Positions 20,260 to 31,946 of a stretch of DNA of 64,000 nucleotides are shown here, piece by piece. A program made the position numbers and the translations under genes. The notes beneath the pieces were generated by a model. The model saw only the letters and a list, made by a program, of their open reading frames with translations, was not told the DNA's origin and searched no databases. Within the stretch, counting starts at the first letter, position 1. Every line of letters starts with the position of its first letter. Source of the DNA: Lophium mytilinum (lineage: Eukaryota; Ascomycota; Dothideomycetes; Mytilinidiales; Mytilinidiaceae); assembly GCA_010093605.1 (NCBI GenBank), contig MU004181.1, forward strand, positions 3,750,215 through 3,814,214, written 5' to 3'.

Positions 20260-22536
20260 TCAAATGGCAAACTTGGATCTCGCACGCAACTTCGCGCCGG
20301 CATAATACAGCAACCACATTCCAATCTAGTAGCAATATTAGCATCATCCCACTATCCAGGATCTAGATCGGAAACTTACGATTCCCATAACACTCAATCC
20401 ACCCAGCAAACTACATCCTTTTCCAATCCCTAGGTTTATAAACATTGGGCGTGAAAAGAGGATAGCGCCGAACGCAAAGAGCGAGCGACAGAAGTCGTTG
20501 CCTGCAAAGAGGGAGGCAGCGTATTGTGGGTAGGACATCGGTACGTAGACTGCACATATGTTAGTGACTTTGAGAACCAGATGGGGCGGGCTGATGGCTT
20601 ACCGAAGATACACTGGAGCAAGATATACACCGAAGTTGCGTAGATTGTAATTCCGATGACGCTGACGATCCAGTGGACAGATTCCCTTGCCGTCCATCCT
20701 GAGCTTTTATTAGCGCCTTCTCTGTCAGCCTGGGGGCGCTTTTCGACTCACCGAACAAGAACAGTCCAACTGGCGGCCCGAAACAAGCAAAGAGAGCTGG
20801 TACAAGCCGTGACTCCTGCGCGCGTAATCCGTTTTTCATAATGTCTGGAATGAGATAGAAGTGTAGGTATGAGAAGTAGATCGTCATGGCGATGACGCAG
20901 CCGATTACGATACACACGAAGACGGTGCCTGTCTCGCCGACGTTGAAGCCATAAAGAGGGGGGTACACGAGCGGGAACACTTCGAAGAATGAGTAGTAGA
21001 TGCCGTAGGTTAAGGCCGTGTACACGTTTACGAAGAGGACCTAGAGAGAGCGTTAGCAACTCTCCACTTGATTGAAGAAAGCATAAGAGCGAGGCTTACG
21101 GCAGGATCCTTGATACAGATCTCGATGGGCTTAATGATGGCCTCGGTAAGAACGTGCCCGAAACTTATGCCCTTCCGGTCAATCTCAGTTTGAGAGCGGA
21201 TCTTCTCGTTGCCGGTCAATTTGCGCAGCCGTGCCGCGCGGCGGAGGAGAATGTTGGGTGCGAAGGTCTCGGGGAGGAAGAAGAAGAACAAAATGAAGAC
21301 GGGCGCAGACATCCAGAGGACCTCCCATTGGGACCACCGCCAACTGTGTTTCTGTTAGCTGCTGTGTAGATATCTGGAAAGGAGAGACTGGGCTTACTTT
21401 TCAGCAACGACAGCATAGCCGGAGAGGAGAGGACCGAGAGCTGGTGCTGCGAAGGCAGCAGATACCCAGAAGGCCACCGAATAGGGTAGGTAGAGGAGAG
21501 AGTACATATCCTATCGAATGTTAGTTTATAGCCTACCAAGAAGTCAATCAATTTGTCACTCACCCCCATACTCGCACCACCACTCGCCAAACACGGACTC
21601 CCAAAGAACCCCAGCAGGAACCGTAGGAACACCAACCCTCCCAAGTTATCTACCAAGCTCGTGGGCACACACAAAATGACGTACAAGGCGAAGCTGACCA
21701 CATAGGGCACGTTCCGCCCAAACGCCGGAATTTCAGACATCGGTGACCAGATAAGCGGTCCCAAACCGTAGCCAAGCACGTACAAAGCAAGGCCCAGCGA
21801 AGCTTTGAAGGGGCCGACCCCGAATCGTTCCATGATGAGGCCTTCGCTGGAGACGTAGATCGCAGATCCGGCATAAACGACGAAGGTATAGACGTCGATG
21901 AGGAAGGCCACTGCGAGCTTCTTCCTCGGAGACCAATTTTGCGGGTTGGCAGGGTCGTCGGTGTTGTACCTTTGTGAGGAGTTAGTCGGCACCAAAATGA
22001 GCTTTGGAGTGGATAGCTAACCAATCTACTAGAATCGTCCCGTCTGCAGTCACTGCTGGCATGATTGGCCTCGACTTCGTCTTCTCGACCGCGAGCTCAT
22101 GCTCTATAGCCAAGCGCTCGTTGGTATATGGGAGTGTTTGGGTCCGCTGAAGCCCCAGCGTCCCTGTTCTCTCGACATCAGCTGTGACAGAGTCGTCTGA
22201 GCTCCGGGTGTCCAGCTTCTCGAGACTCGGTTCCAAGTTATCCACGTTGCTCAACCGAGCCTCGCCAACGGTTGATGGAGCATTGCCAGAATCTCCGGCA
22301 AGAGGTCGCTCTTCCTGCTTTTCGACATCGTCACCATTTCGAACAGCTCGAGCTGACTTGTGGCTTTGTCGGCTTTGGTGCTGATGGAGATGGTGCTTCT
22401 CGTCGCCGTTATTGCAATTGTATGATAAAGGACATTGGAAGTCTGGTTTCTCTTCTGGATATTGGAAGTATTTGTTCTTCGTTACCCACCGGACCACCTG
22501 TCCAAATGGAGCTTCGCGAATGAGTTCGGACAACAT
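20260..22536 (-). CDS. MFS exporter, DHA1 type (TPO/FLU1-like)
   Basis: Predicted 632 residues from eight exons (22536-22022, 21969-21564, 21510-21398, 21343-21100, 21040-20752, 20698-20603, 20549-20380, 20325-20260); every phase adds up. A cytosolic N-terminus of about 170 residues precedes DDPANPQNWSPRKK, a hallmark of fungal drug:H+ antiporters of the DHA1 group, just before the first helix. Typical blocks follow: SEGLIMERFGVG, LIWSPMSEIPAFGRN and FFGSPCLASGGASM. The final exon encodes 21 residues after the last helix. Such carriers expel polyamines, drugs or secondary metabolites. Its place at the end of the metabolic set suggests product export or self-protection. Confidence 0.88.
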
Positions 22537-23443
22537 CTCGTCTTGCGGCGTGAGAGTGAAGGTGAGAGTTGGATTGGTAGCTAGGTAGAAGGGCTGAGGG
22601 AAAGATGGCCGTCAAATACCTTCCTTGATCACCCACATGTGATAAGGATAGCAATGACTGTACATGGTGGAGCTTAACAACTAAAGTCTGGACAATGCTG
22701 GGTGGAACTCCGCAGATACGATTGGAAGATGGCGATTTGGAAGACATGTATTGGACGCCACTGCCAACGACGGCGATGACGAAGCAAAGTAGTGAGGTGC
22801 AGCGCTGATATAATCCTGCACTCGAGTAAGATTGGAGATCTTGTCTTGATAATTCCCTACCTGGAGCAGGGCCAAGCTTTGGCGTCCAATGAGCAAATCC
22901 GGGGAGTCCCGCAGGCTGCCGTTGATTAGTATTTGGCTAAGGCTGTGTAACGTTTCGCGTGGCTTTCTAACAATCCCAGCGATTACTGATCGATTCTGAC
23001 ACGTTCAGTGGACCGTCTGGCGTGCTGCATCCTTTGTGCTTGATTACATACAGTGAACAAATACCCGATTGGGCTGTCGGTCGGCTACGCTAACTAACGG
23101 ACGTACTTTCGCCTGCCTCAGTGAACTCAGACGTGATTTTGAGTGGTTCGCTACCTACACCTGCACGCTGACACCACCTAGGCACACTATACCAAACGTA
23201 GGATCGACCTGCATGCATGAATCACAAAACCACGGTGTACCAATCATCTGGAGCCGCTAAGATAATCCTTTGGCAGTAACATTCGTCACCAGGAATGACT
23301 CCACCAAGGTCCCTTTTCCGATTTGAACCTGAGCAAACAAGCTTTTGATTTGAGCTATACCTAAGCGAACCTGAGTTCAGCCCTGAGCAGGCTAACTCGC
23401 CCTTCTCAAACCCAAAAACAAATGAGTGACCGAAGAAATCATC
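22537..23443. other. Intergenic, no feature seen
   Basis: Includes the promoter of the DHA1 exporter. Open frames in it lack gene-like composition. The duplicate words GAGCAGG/CTGAGC near 23330-23400 look like local sequence noise. Confidence 0.4.
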
Positions 23444-23846
23444 TTACCTTTTGAACGAGTGTCCATTTTTCCGTCCAGAGTCATCATCTCTGCCTTTCTC
23501 ACCGGCGCAGACAGCCCCGAGATCATGATTGTATTTTTTCCACTCGAGTAGATTGCGTAGTATTGAAACCATAAGTTGAGCCTTGTGCTGTTCTTGGGTG
23601 AGAATTTCCGAGCGCAAGTCTGATGATGGCAGGTTATTTCCGGGGTAGATTAGAGCTCTATACAAGTTAGTACCGACTCCGAAGAATATATCCTGAGATC
23701 ATCTTCACCTACTAGCCAGATTTTTTGATACATTACTCCTCCGATTCCCTAACACCTCCTAAATATCATGTACCTTGTATATATTCCGAAGTCGACGTAG
23801 ATGATCTGATGTCGGCGTCGCGTTCCATGACTCTGTTAACCGGCAT
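23444..23846 (-). CDS. Possible small two-exon gene, unknown
   Basis: Exons 23846-23774 and 23655-23444 would give a 94-residue protein in a continuous frame. The acceptor used is TAGAG, two bases past a better-looking TAG, preceded by CTAAC. The second exon reads like coding sequence (SEILTQEQHKAQLMVSILRN) and ends just before a GTAAGA, so it may also be an internal exon of a longer or decayed gene. No family recognised. Confidence 0.3.
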
Positions 23847-23966
23847 GACTGAACCCCTAGTGGCAAGAAGAAATACTGTCAGCACTAGCGTGGTAGATAA
23901 ATAGAAATAGAGATTACGAGTAAGAAGACTGGACAGCTACATGGCTCATCGACATCTCGAGCACCA

Positions 23967-24413
23967 TCAAACCGCAATCCAGAGCTTGACAAGATCGTAG
24001 CACTTCTTGGCCGCCCTATGGACCGCATCACCGAACGGAACCATAGTCTCGTCGGTGTCGTTTGCCTTCATCTTCAGGACATCAGGCTGCTTGTCGATCA
24101 GGTACCATATGCCGATGAATTTGCTCACACAGACGTGAGTCAGGTTGAACGGAGATGGGTCCTGGTGCCTCTCGAGGACTTCCGCGTGTTCGTGTGCGGC
24201 CCTCGCCAGGTGCCAGCAGTAGTAGATTCTGCCCGCTTTGCCTCTCTTTTGGGTTTCGAACTCGGAGTGGCACTCGAGCAAGTGGACAAGAGTTGCCGCG
24301 GCTTCGAGCATCTCTTCGACTCCCGCCTTGTCTGGTACGTTGACGTCGATGTCGAAAAGGTCGAGGAACCGGTCCACAAGCGCAGGCTTTTTGGGAATAT
24401 TGGATTGCGACAT
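23967..24413 (-). CDS. Small unknown protein, 148 residues
   Basis: Single exon with an ATG start and gene-like composition. The product is predicted to be helical and soluble with a slightly acidic N-terminal half (RFLDLFDIDVNVPDKAG) and a C-terminus ending in CYDLVKLWIAV. Cysteines and histidines are scattered without a zinc-binding pattern. No signal peptide or membrane segment. I do not recognise the family. It lies at the right edge of the accessory region. Confidence 0.5.
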   Translation of the reverse strand: MSQSNIPKKPALVDRFLDLFDIDVNVPDKAGVEEMLEAAATLVHLLECHSEFETQKRGKAGRIYYCWHLARAAHEHAEVLERHQDPSPFNLTHVCVSKFIGIWYLIDKQPDVLKMKANDTDETMVPFGDAVHRAAKKCYDLVKLWIAV

Positions 24414-25384
24414 GACGTTAGGTTTCTATTCGGATAAGAGATGGTAGTATGATGTGCGCAAGTAAGAACGGTTGTTTGAGACGATGTCGGACTGATTGCT
24501 GTAACTGGAGAGGCTGGTTGTAGTTGGAACGGAGAACGAGCTGTCTTTATACGGAGTTGGGGATCTTGCGCATGCTTCCACGTTGTCCTGGGGCGAAATC
24601 CCAACAGTCAACGAAAGTGCTCTGCCCCAGCGAATTGAACCATTGAACAGTATGTGGTTCCGTTGTAATGGGTAAATGAGGGGTTTCTGCTCAAACTCCC
24701 TCATTCATGACGAGATCAAACAAGGCGGTCGCAACTTGTCAACTCTGCGGAGATAGCTCTAAGCTATTGGGTGTCCGAATCTCCCATGCAGCGAAGACCT
24801 GAAGTCGAATTTGGCTACGTCGCATTAGTAAATTTGATAAGGAAGCAAACTCTCCGCGAGCTAGCTGGCTATCTCAAGAATTCGTACCAAAGCTCTCTTT
24901 GACACACCTCTTTAGTACTTAGAGGGCGTAACTGATCTCGACAAACACCTCCCCAAAGCTGTTGATTGCGCTGAGCCCCATTGAATTTTAGCAACGCCTG
25001 TTGGGCTTCTTGATCAGGTGGTTCTGCGTAAGCCTGCGAATGACGTTGGTGGATTAGGTTGAGTTGAGCGGATCCTCGTGGGGAATATTGGAGCCCTGCG
25101 ACTTTGGGCGGTGGCGCAGGGCCAACGCGCCGTCTTTAAAATGGCATCTGGGCAGCACCTCGCGCGAGCAGCCTAGGGGCTCAGACAAGTTTGAAAACTC
25201 CCTGATCTCGGCTCTAGAGTGGCATATCTCAGGCGCAATAGAAAGCAAATTGTGAAAATGGTCCCTGTTGATGACCCTCGATAAGCGCCAGTCACGCGAA
25301 CCGTCTCGTGAAAGAAACCACAAATGCGAAGAAGTTCAAGCTGTTTCAATGCTAACGCTCATATGAGTAGCTAAGAAGTCAGAA
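24414..25384. other. Intergenic, no feature seen
   Basis: Nearly 1 kb between the small unknown gene and the 3' end of the RING gene. No domain-bearing or splice-supported frame on either strand. Confidence 0.45.
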
Positions 25385-27751
25385 TCATGCTCCCCTCCTC
25401 ACATTTGTGCTCATCAATGTGATCTTCTTCGCTTTCTTCTTCTTACCGCCGCTCGCTGGCGGTTTCTTGGAAGGTTCTCCCTCCCCAACAAGCGACATGG
25501 CTTGCGCTTGGGCTATCATGTCCTCCTCCTGCAAGAGATCCTTCTCCCACCCTTGGAGCCATCCGTCGTCTCGCATGTCGCTCTCTGACGGCACGGCCAC
25601 CAACGTCGGCGAAGAAGATGCCACTATCGTGGTGCCCCAAACTGTGCGCGCAGCAGATGGACTAGTTGACGGCGACGCCAGAGAAGCAAACCCTTGACCT
25701 CGTCGTGCTGGCCAAGGTGGCGAAGTCGACGCACTCTCAGCGCCGACAGACCCAGAACTATCAGCCCCATCCGAGGAAACGAGTGGTTGGAAGTCATCCG
25801 CCGTGAACCTTTCCGAGATGCTGGCTCTCTTCCGCCGTGCAGGGGCATATCGCGCATCCTCTTCCTTCTCTGCCTTGATGCGTGCCTTCTCCTCTCTTGC
25901 TTCCTTATCTTGATTCTTCTTTCGACGTTTGTCGATTTCTGCCTTGAACTGCTCAAGGATTTCAGAGGGTACCGTATCGGTCCAGTCGCATTCTAGGAAG
26001 CCCACTTCACATCCGTATGGTAGATGTGCAAGGTACTTAGTCTTCCTTCGAAGTTCGTCATCGACGATATGGCCAGTAGATACTCTTTCAACGCGCGGCA
26101 AAATCGTTGACGGGAAAGTCGAGAAATTGCCGAATGCCGCTTTCAAAATTCGAATGTCAAGCGGAGAGAGATAGTAATGCAATAACGCTTGATAAAAATA
26201 ATACTCGGACGGAGTATTATGATGCTCGTGATGTTGACGGTTTCGAAACTCGGCGAGAGTTCCAGGAGCACCAGGGCCTGCTTTTTGGGGGTTCGAGGTA
26301 GTGGAAAGCTTCCTCGAGAATTGAGCGTTCGATTCATTGACAATCGTCGCAGGACCTGCTCGATGGTCCGATTCCTCAGATACGGTAGATTCATTTGCTG
26401 TGGCCTGGGATATGCTCTGGCCAGACTTAATCGCGTTTTGGATCAGGTACATTTCCGGTGCCTGATCGCCCGCTTCGTGGTAAACTATTGGAGCGCGCTT
26501 TGGTTTCTGCTCCGCTGGTTTGCTCGGTAAAGCCGGTGGGTTTCCGATGCCTTTGACTTTCTCTTTGGCTTCGTGAATGGACCGCACAGCCTTTCGGACC
26601 CACTCTACATTGTCCTCCCCAAACATCAGCTCGTCTTCCTTCTCTTGCCTTTCAAGCTCAGCAACCTCTTCATCTAATTGAGAAAGCAAGTAGTCCTCGC
26701 TCCCCTTCATAACGCGAGCATAGTCCATGACTTCTGCGGCGTAGTACCAAGGGATGTCTTGGTCCTTATCCAACAGCTCAGCTCCATCTCTCGGCAAGGC
26801 AAGGGTGCTTCCTGTTGTTCTCATGATCAACCGAAGCACAATGTCCTCACCCTCGTGGGGTGCACCTCCTTCTTGCCCAGTGTACCACCGCACAGGGCGC
26901 GTCTCTGATATGTATATGCTGTCCCAGCAGAGTGGGCATTTCTTGGACCGAGCCCTCTTCTCAGGCGGCTTGGCCTCCTCGTCCGCGTGCATGTACCGGA
27001 TGAGGCAAGGCAAGCAGAATATGTGGCCGCACTTGGCCATGCGGGGAGCGACGGGAGTGCCCAGGCAGATGGGGCAAGATGCGAGTTGAGACTGAGCGGA
27101 CACCAAGATCTGCAAGACATTGTTCCAGTCCAGATGGGTATCGGCGTCTACGTTCTGGGCCCGGTAATCCCCTCTGGGATCGACGATGAAGCGGTAGTTG
27201 GAGTGAACGAACCTGTGGCGGTCAGATGGTGGCTCATACACTGTGGTCATGATGCTTACCTCGCTTTGTCGACAGCATGATAGCCCGACCCCATTCCCCA
27301 GGTAGGGTGTCTCCGGTTGTTCCGCGACGGGGCATGACTATGGTAATTCGGAGGACGAGGGGGAAGGCTGAAGTTCATCAAGTGGGTAATCGATGTTTGC
27401 CCCTTGCGGTTGTTGAAAGGACGCATGGCCGCCTGGCATTGTCAGATTGAGAAACGGAGGAGCCGGATAGACTGCAGCAAGACTGGCACCTACGGATTCC
27501 GCGAGAGCATCCTCATCCGTAGCCCTGAAGCGCTTGGAGCCCTTGTGCTGCTTCCGGACGAGCTGAGCGTTCCGTGGGGAGGGCGACGCCCGCGACGTAT
27601 TCCCCGCTCCAAAACTGCCAGATCCCCCACTGCGTCGCTGGCCGAAGGTATCGCCGGCTGCTACAGAGCCCGCCTGGTTCTGCGCTGGCGAGAGCTGGCC
27701 CGCGGTGGTTGCTGCTTTGGAGGACGAAGCAATGGCTGGCGGAACAGACAT
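25385..27751 (-). CDS. MAG2: RING-finger protein of the RNF10 / MAG2 family
   Basis: Predicted 752 residues from three exons (27751-27494, 27432-27260, 27212-25385), in phase. The N-terminal MRPFNNRKGQTSITHLMNF block and the YHAVDKARFVHSNYRFIVDP block are typical of RNF10/Mag2 proteins. A C3HC4 RING begins at residue 190 (CPIC...CGHIFCLPC...CPLC). C-terminal to it lie the EYYFYQALLHYYLSPLDIRILK and HLPYGCEVGFLECDW segments conserved in the family, then an alanine/lysine-rich coiled coil and a basic tail. RNF10 and yeast Mag2 act as ubiquitin ligases for stalled 40S ribosomal subunits. The gene is head to head with a UBP3-type deubiquitinase, a notable pairing because Ubp3 and USP10 act on the same substrates. 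Confidence 0.9.
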
Positions 27752-28627
27752 GGCGGGACCGATCGAGTGCCGATGACGAGGCGGGGGCGCTGGACGCCAG
27801 ACGCTCGACGCTCAACACTCACACGCGAAATCTAACAAGGGAGGAGAGGGAGGAGAGAAGAAAGAACGAGGAGAGGAAAAGAAGAGAGGGGGGGAGAGCG
27901 AATAGTGAATGCACAGCAGCACACAGCAATGTCCCAGGCCCTCGTGGGTGGACTGAGGCGAGAGAGTGACTCCGCGAGGGCTGCAGAGGAAGCATGGGGG
28001 CAAATCGAGATCACGTGACATGTGTTTTCAACTGCTCCCGGCGGCGATGCTTGCGGGCTGTGAAGGTGATTGTTTGCTGCCAAACTCACACACGGCCGCC
28101 GGGAGCCGGTCTGGGAATCATACGCAGTAGGTATCCAACAACGGGCACACGAGCGCGTCTGCAGATGATGCTTGGTGGCCCCATAGCGGAGAAGATACGC
28201 TACCTAAATGGGCTACGTACTGCAGACTCGAGTGACCTTGCTGCACCGTTCGAAAGGCTTCCAGCATCCTAACGTGGAGAGGCTCCTTCACCACCACCAG
28301 CATTTCACTGCGAGCCCTGCCTCCAACACCACTTTCTACTTCTTCAGAGGCCTAAAGATGCCCTGGCTCCAGACCACGGCCCTCCGCCGCTCCGAATAGT
28401 GTGACGCCTCAGTCTCGCTGCCTCCCCCCAGCAATAATTTCGGCCTCATCAACACCATCTCCTGCCCCGTTGTCAGGCCATCACTCGCTCCCCATCTTCG
28501 CCATCTACTGCCGTCGCTCCCAGCCAGGACTTCGCGCTGTCCACGTCGCCGGCTCTTCCACGCCTCACAAGTCGGTCGCTAGGCCTCTCCACGGCCAGCG
28601 CTGACTGTGACGGCAGCAGCATTCGCC
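27752..28627. promoter_or_regulatory. Divergent promoter, MAG2-like / UBP3-like
   Basis: 876 bp between two start codons pointing away from each other. Contains a purine-rich block (27838-27900, GAGGAGAGGGAGG-type) next to the MAG2 side and an ATCACGTGAC palindrome near 28010. Confidence 0.5.
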
Positions 28628-31482
28628 ATGATGCCCCATGTACCGCCTGCTGCTCCTATCCATCAGGGTAGGCGGCATGGCGAGTACTACCCGCCGCAGA
28701 CGCATTCGCCCGTCCATAACCCCTACGCCAACTTCCACCCGCAGTACCATGGGCCACCGCACGCGTCGCCGTACCAGCAGCAGTGGTATCCCTATCACCC
28801 GCCCCAGCATCAGCATCAATACTCTATGCCCCCGCGCCAGTACCAGCCGCAGTCCCATGGCTCGCCTGTAGTCGTGTCGTCGCACCCGCACATGCAACCG
28901 GTCACTCCCGTCAGTCGCCAGCTTGGACAAACGCCGCCCATTGTCCACTCGAGGACGCCCCCTGCTCCTCGGAACTACACTCCCCAGCAAGCTCCTTCGA
29001 CTCCCTCGGTGGCATCGCAGGCGCATGTTTCTCCTTCTACGACAACAACCACAGTGACGACTCCGGAGCCGCCCCCATCAGCTTCGTCCCGACAGTCTTT
29101 CTCCGCGCCTCCGCCTCCTCAGCCAACACACCGAACTCCTTTCGCGCCTCCTCTACCGTGGCTATCTATCCCTGAGTTGCCGTTCCCCCCCAAAGCCTCC
29201 AACAAGCGGCGGAGACGGCGTGGTCTGGTAGCTTCGACCGAAGAGGGTCTTGCCTTTCCAGCACGCGAGCAGATAGACACACCAGAGGAGGAAATGCCAG
29301 AGCCGGGGCATACGCACGAACAGCCTCTGGTAGAGGAAGCTCCCGCTGAGGAAGCTCCAATTGAGGAACAAGCTGCCTCCCAAACCTCCACCGCGGCTGC
29401 GGTATCTGATCTAGAGACGCCAGCAACTTCACAAGCTCCATCAGAAGCTGACTCTACACACCCCACAACACCGTCTTCGGTACTACCCCCTGCTCCTGCA
29501 CCGCGACCTGCCGCTCCATCCTCGCATACAAGGACTGCCACAAAAACGGCAGTGCCTCTCATACCCATCAAACCAGCAGTGCCAAAGGTGGCGCCCAGCG
29601 TAACCTCAACTACCCAAAAGTCGGTGACACAGGAGAAGGCGGATCAGCCGGTCAGCGAAGCCCAGGAATCCGAGACAACCGCAGGCTCAGAGAGCACACC
29701 CACAGCCTCGCCACCAGCACCTAAGCCAGCCCCGAAGTCATGGGCGGAGTTGCTGCGAAGCAAGCCTGTCCCTGCCACAGCGCAGTCCGTAGCTGTTCAG
29801 AACGGTGTCGTGACGCCCAATGGGTCAGGAGTCGCCAAGAGCAACTCGCTCGGTGACGTCCTCACATCTTTTTCTGTGGGCGCCGAGAAGAAATTAGCGT
29901 TCCTTGAGCCTCGCGGCCTTGTCAATACTGGGAATATGTGCTATATGAATTCGGTAAGCTTCTCAGCTTTCTCATCTACGAGATATACTAATTTGTCTGC
30001 AGATTTTGCAAGTTCTTGTTTTTTGCGTTCCTTTCTATGACTTCTTGGACCAAGTTCACAAGCGTGCGGTTCATAGCTTCAAAAGTGAGACTCCTTTGGT
30101 CGACGCCATGTAAGTTCAAGTTCGGAACTGATTCCTCGTCCATCACTGACATCTAGGAAGCATTCTTTTCATGCGTGATTTCAGCGTCATCGATTCCGCG
30201 GCCTCTGCCGAGAAGCTTCGACTTCGCCTCAAGGATAACGAGCTCGAGCAGTACGGTGATCCACTGACTCCGGAGTACGTCTACGACGTAATTAGGAGGT
30301 TGCCGCGCTTCGATCATATGAAGGTATGAGATTCTGCCTTGCTGTAGCGTTGCAGCTCGTCACTAACGAATTTAGCGAGGACACCAACAGGATGCCGAAG
30401 AGTTCCTTGGCTTTTTGCTCGCTGGACTACATGACGAGTGTGCCCATGTCATGAAGAGTGCCAGACCTACCAATGGTGCGGAGAGCGCCGAAATCACATC
30501 CCCAACGAGCGACAAATCTGCTTCGGTAGACGGCGGCTGGCTGGAAGTTGGTCCAAAGCAGAAGTCCGCGGTCACACAATCATCTGGCACTATCGAGGTC
30601 GAGTCGCCAATCACCAAGATATTTGGCGGCAAACTCCGCTCTGAATACAAGCGCCACGGACAGAAGACCACGGTAACTTTGGAGCCATACCAACCTCTCC
30701 AGCTTGATATCGGCGCCTCAAACGTTAACAATATCACCGATGCCTTGCGTGGCCTCACGCACTTGGAAACTCTCCAGGGAGACTCTAATGCGCCACAAGG
30801 TACGCGATCGGCAACGAAACAGCTTTTCATTGAGACACTACCCCCTGTTCTCATTCTACATCTCAAGCGGTTCCTTTACGACGCTACGGGCGGTACCCAA
30901 AAGATCTGGAAGAAGGTCGGCTACCCACTTGAGCTGGAGATTCCCAAGGAGGTCTTCCCACCTCACAAACGCAACGCCTTCGCGGCTCGCGGTGGCTTGC
31001 CCCGCTACCGTCTCACCGCTGTTGTTTACCACCACGGCAAAGACGCCTCAGGGGGCCACTACACCGTCGACGTCCGCCGCCAGGAAGGCCGCGAGTGGAT
31101 TCGCATGGACGACACCGTCATCCGACGCATCCGTGCCGACGACGTCGCCGAGGGCGGCGCAGAGGAAGACCCGAAGATCCTCGCCGAAGCCCTCGAGCAG
31201 CACAAGCGCGACTCCAGCCGGTCGCGCAACTTTTACGAACAGGTGGGTCTGGACGAGGCAGATAAGGCCGACGACCAGGGCGGATGGAGCCAGGTCAACG
31301 GCGCGGAGAAGGCAGAGGGCGGGAGCGCGGGCAAGACGAAGAAGTGGAGTGGTGTAGTCAACGGCACGGCGACCCCGGGCAGTGCGGGCAAGCGAACGCC
31401 CACGCCTGCGTCGGCGCGCAAGGAGGGTGTGCGCGAGGGCAAGGTCGCGTATATCTTGTTTTATTCCCGGATTGAGGCATGA
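28628..31482 (+). CDS. UBP3: Ubiquitin-specific protease, UBP3/USP10 type
   Basis: Predicted 900 residues from four exons (28628-29953, 30003-30109, 30161-30323, 30376-31482), in phase. A low-complexity N-terminus of about 420 residues, rich in Pro, Gln, Ser and Thr, precedes the USP core. The Cys box GLVNTGNMCYMNS has the catalytic C438, and the His box DASGGHYTVDV has H760 with WIRMDDTVI behind it. RGHQQDAEEFLGFLLAGLHDE is also typical of Ubp3/USP10. Exon 3 begins at the acceptor GAAG rather than the nearby TAG, since only that keeps the frame and restores the ILFMRDFSVIDS block. Yeast Ubp3 works with Bre5 in ribophagy, COPII coat recycling and removal of ubiquitin from 40S subunits. It diverges from the MAG2-like ligase. 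Confidence 0.92.
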
Positions 31483-31946
31483 GAGCGGCCTGCAGCGCCG
31501 ACTATCAGCAATGAGTGCGTATCCTTTTCAAGAGTCTATTTTGTCGTGAGGCTTGGTGAGAGGTGAGGTGAGTGAGACAGCCAAAAGGGCCGGATCGGCG
31601 CGACGAGGTCATTACAAACGAGAACTCCGACTCGAATCAAAAGTTAGGGGGGCGGGGGACCTAGATATTGGTCCATGGTTCGTGTATATAATCATTGCGG
31701 AAAAGTGAAACTTTGCGAAGGATGGTGAGGGGAGGGGATGTTTGGGGCTTGTCACATCGGGGTGGCTTGAAGCATGAGGGTGGGAGGTGAGGGGTGTGAG
31801 CAGAGAAGCGCAGTGGATAGTGCTCGATGTAGATCGTGCAATGCTGCATATTGAATGCGAAGACTATCTTCACCATTATCTTGAGGCCGTGCCGCATTTC
31901 ATCTTCATGTACGCGTGATCGTTAAGTCAAGGGTGGGGAGCTGCGC
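31483..31946. other. Convergent 3' flanks
   Basis: Lies between the ends of UBP3-like and dienelactone hydrolase genes, which converge. Probably 3' UTRs only. Confidence 0.5.
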
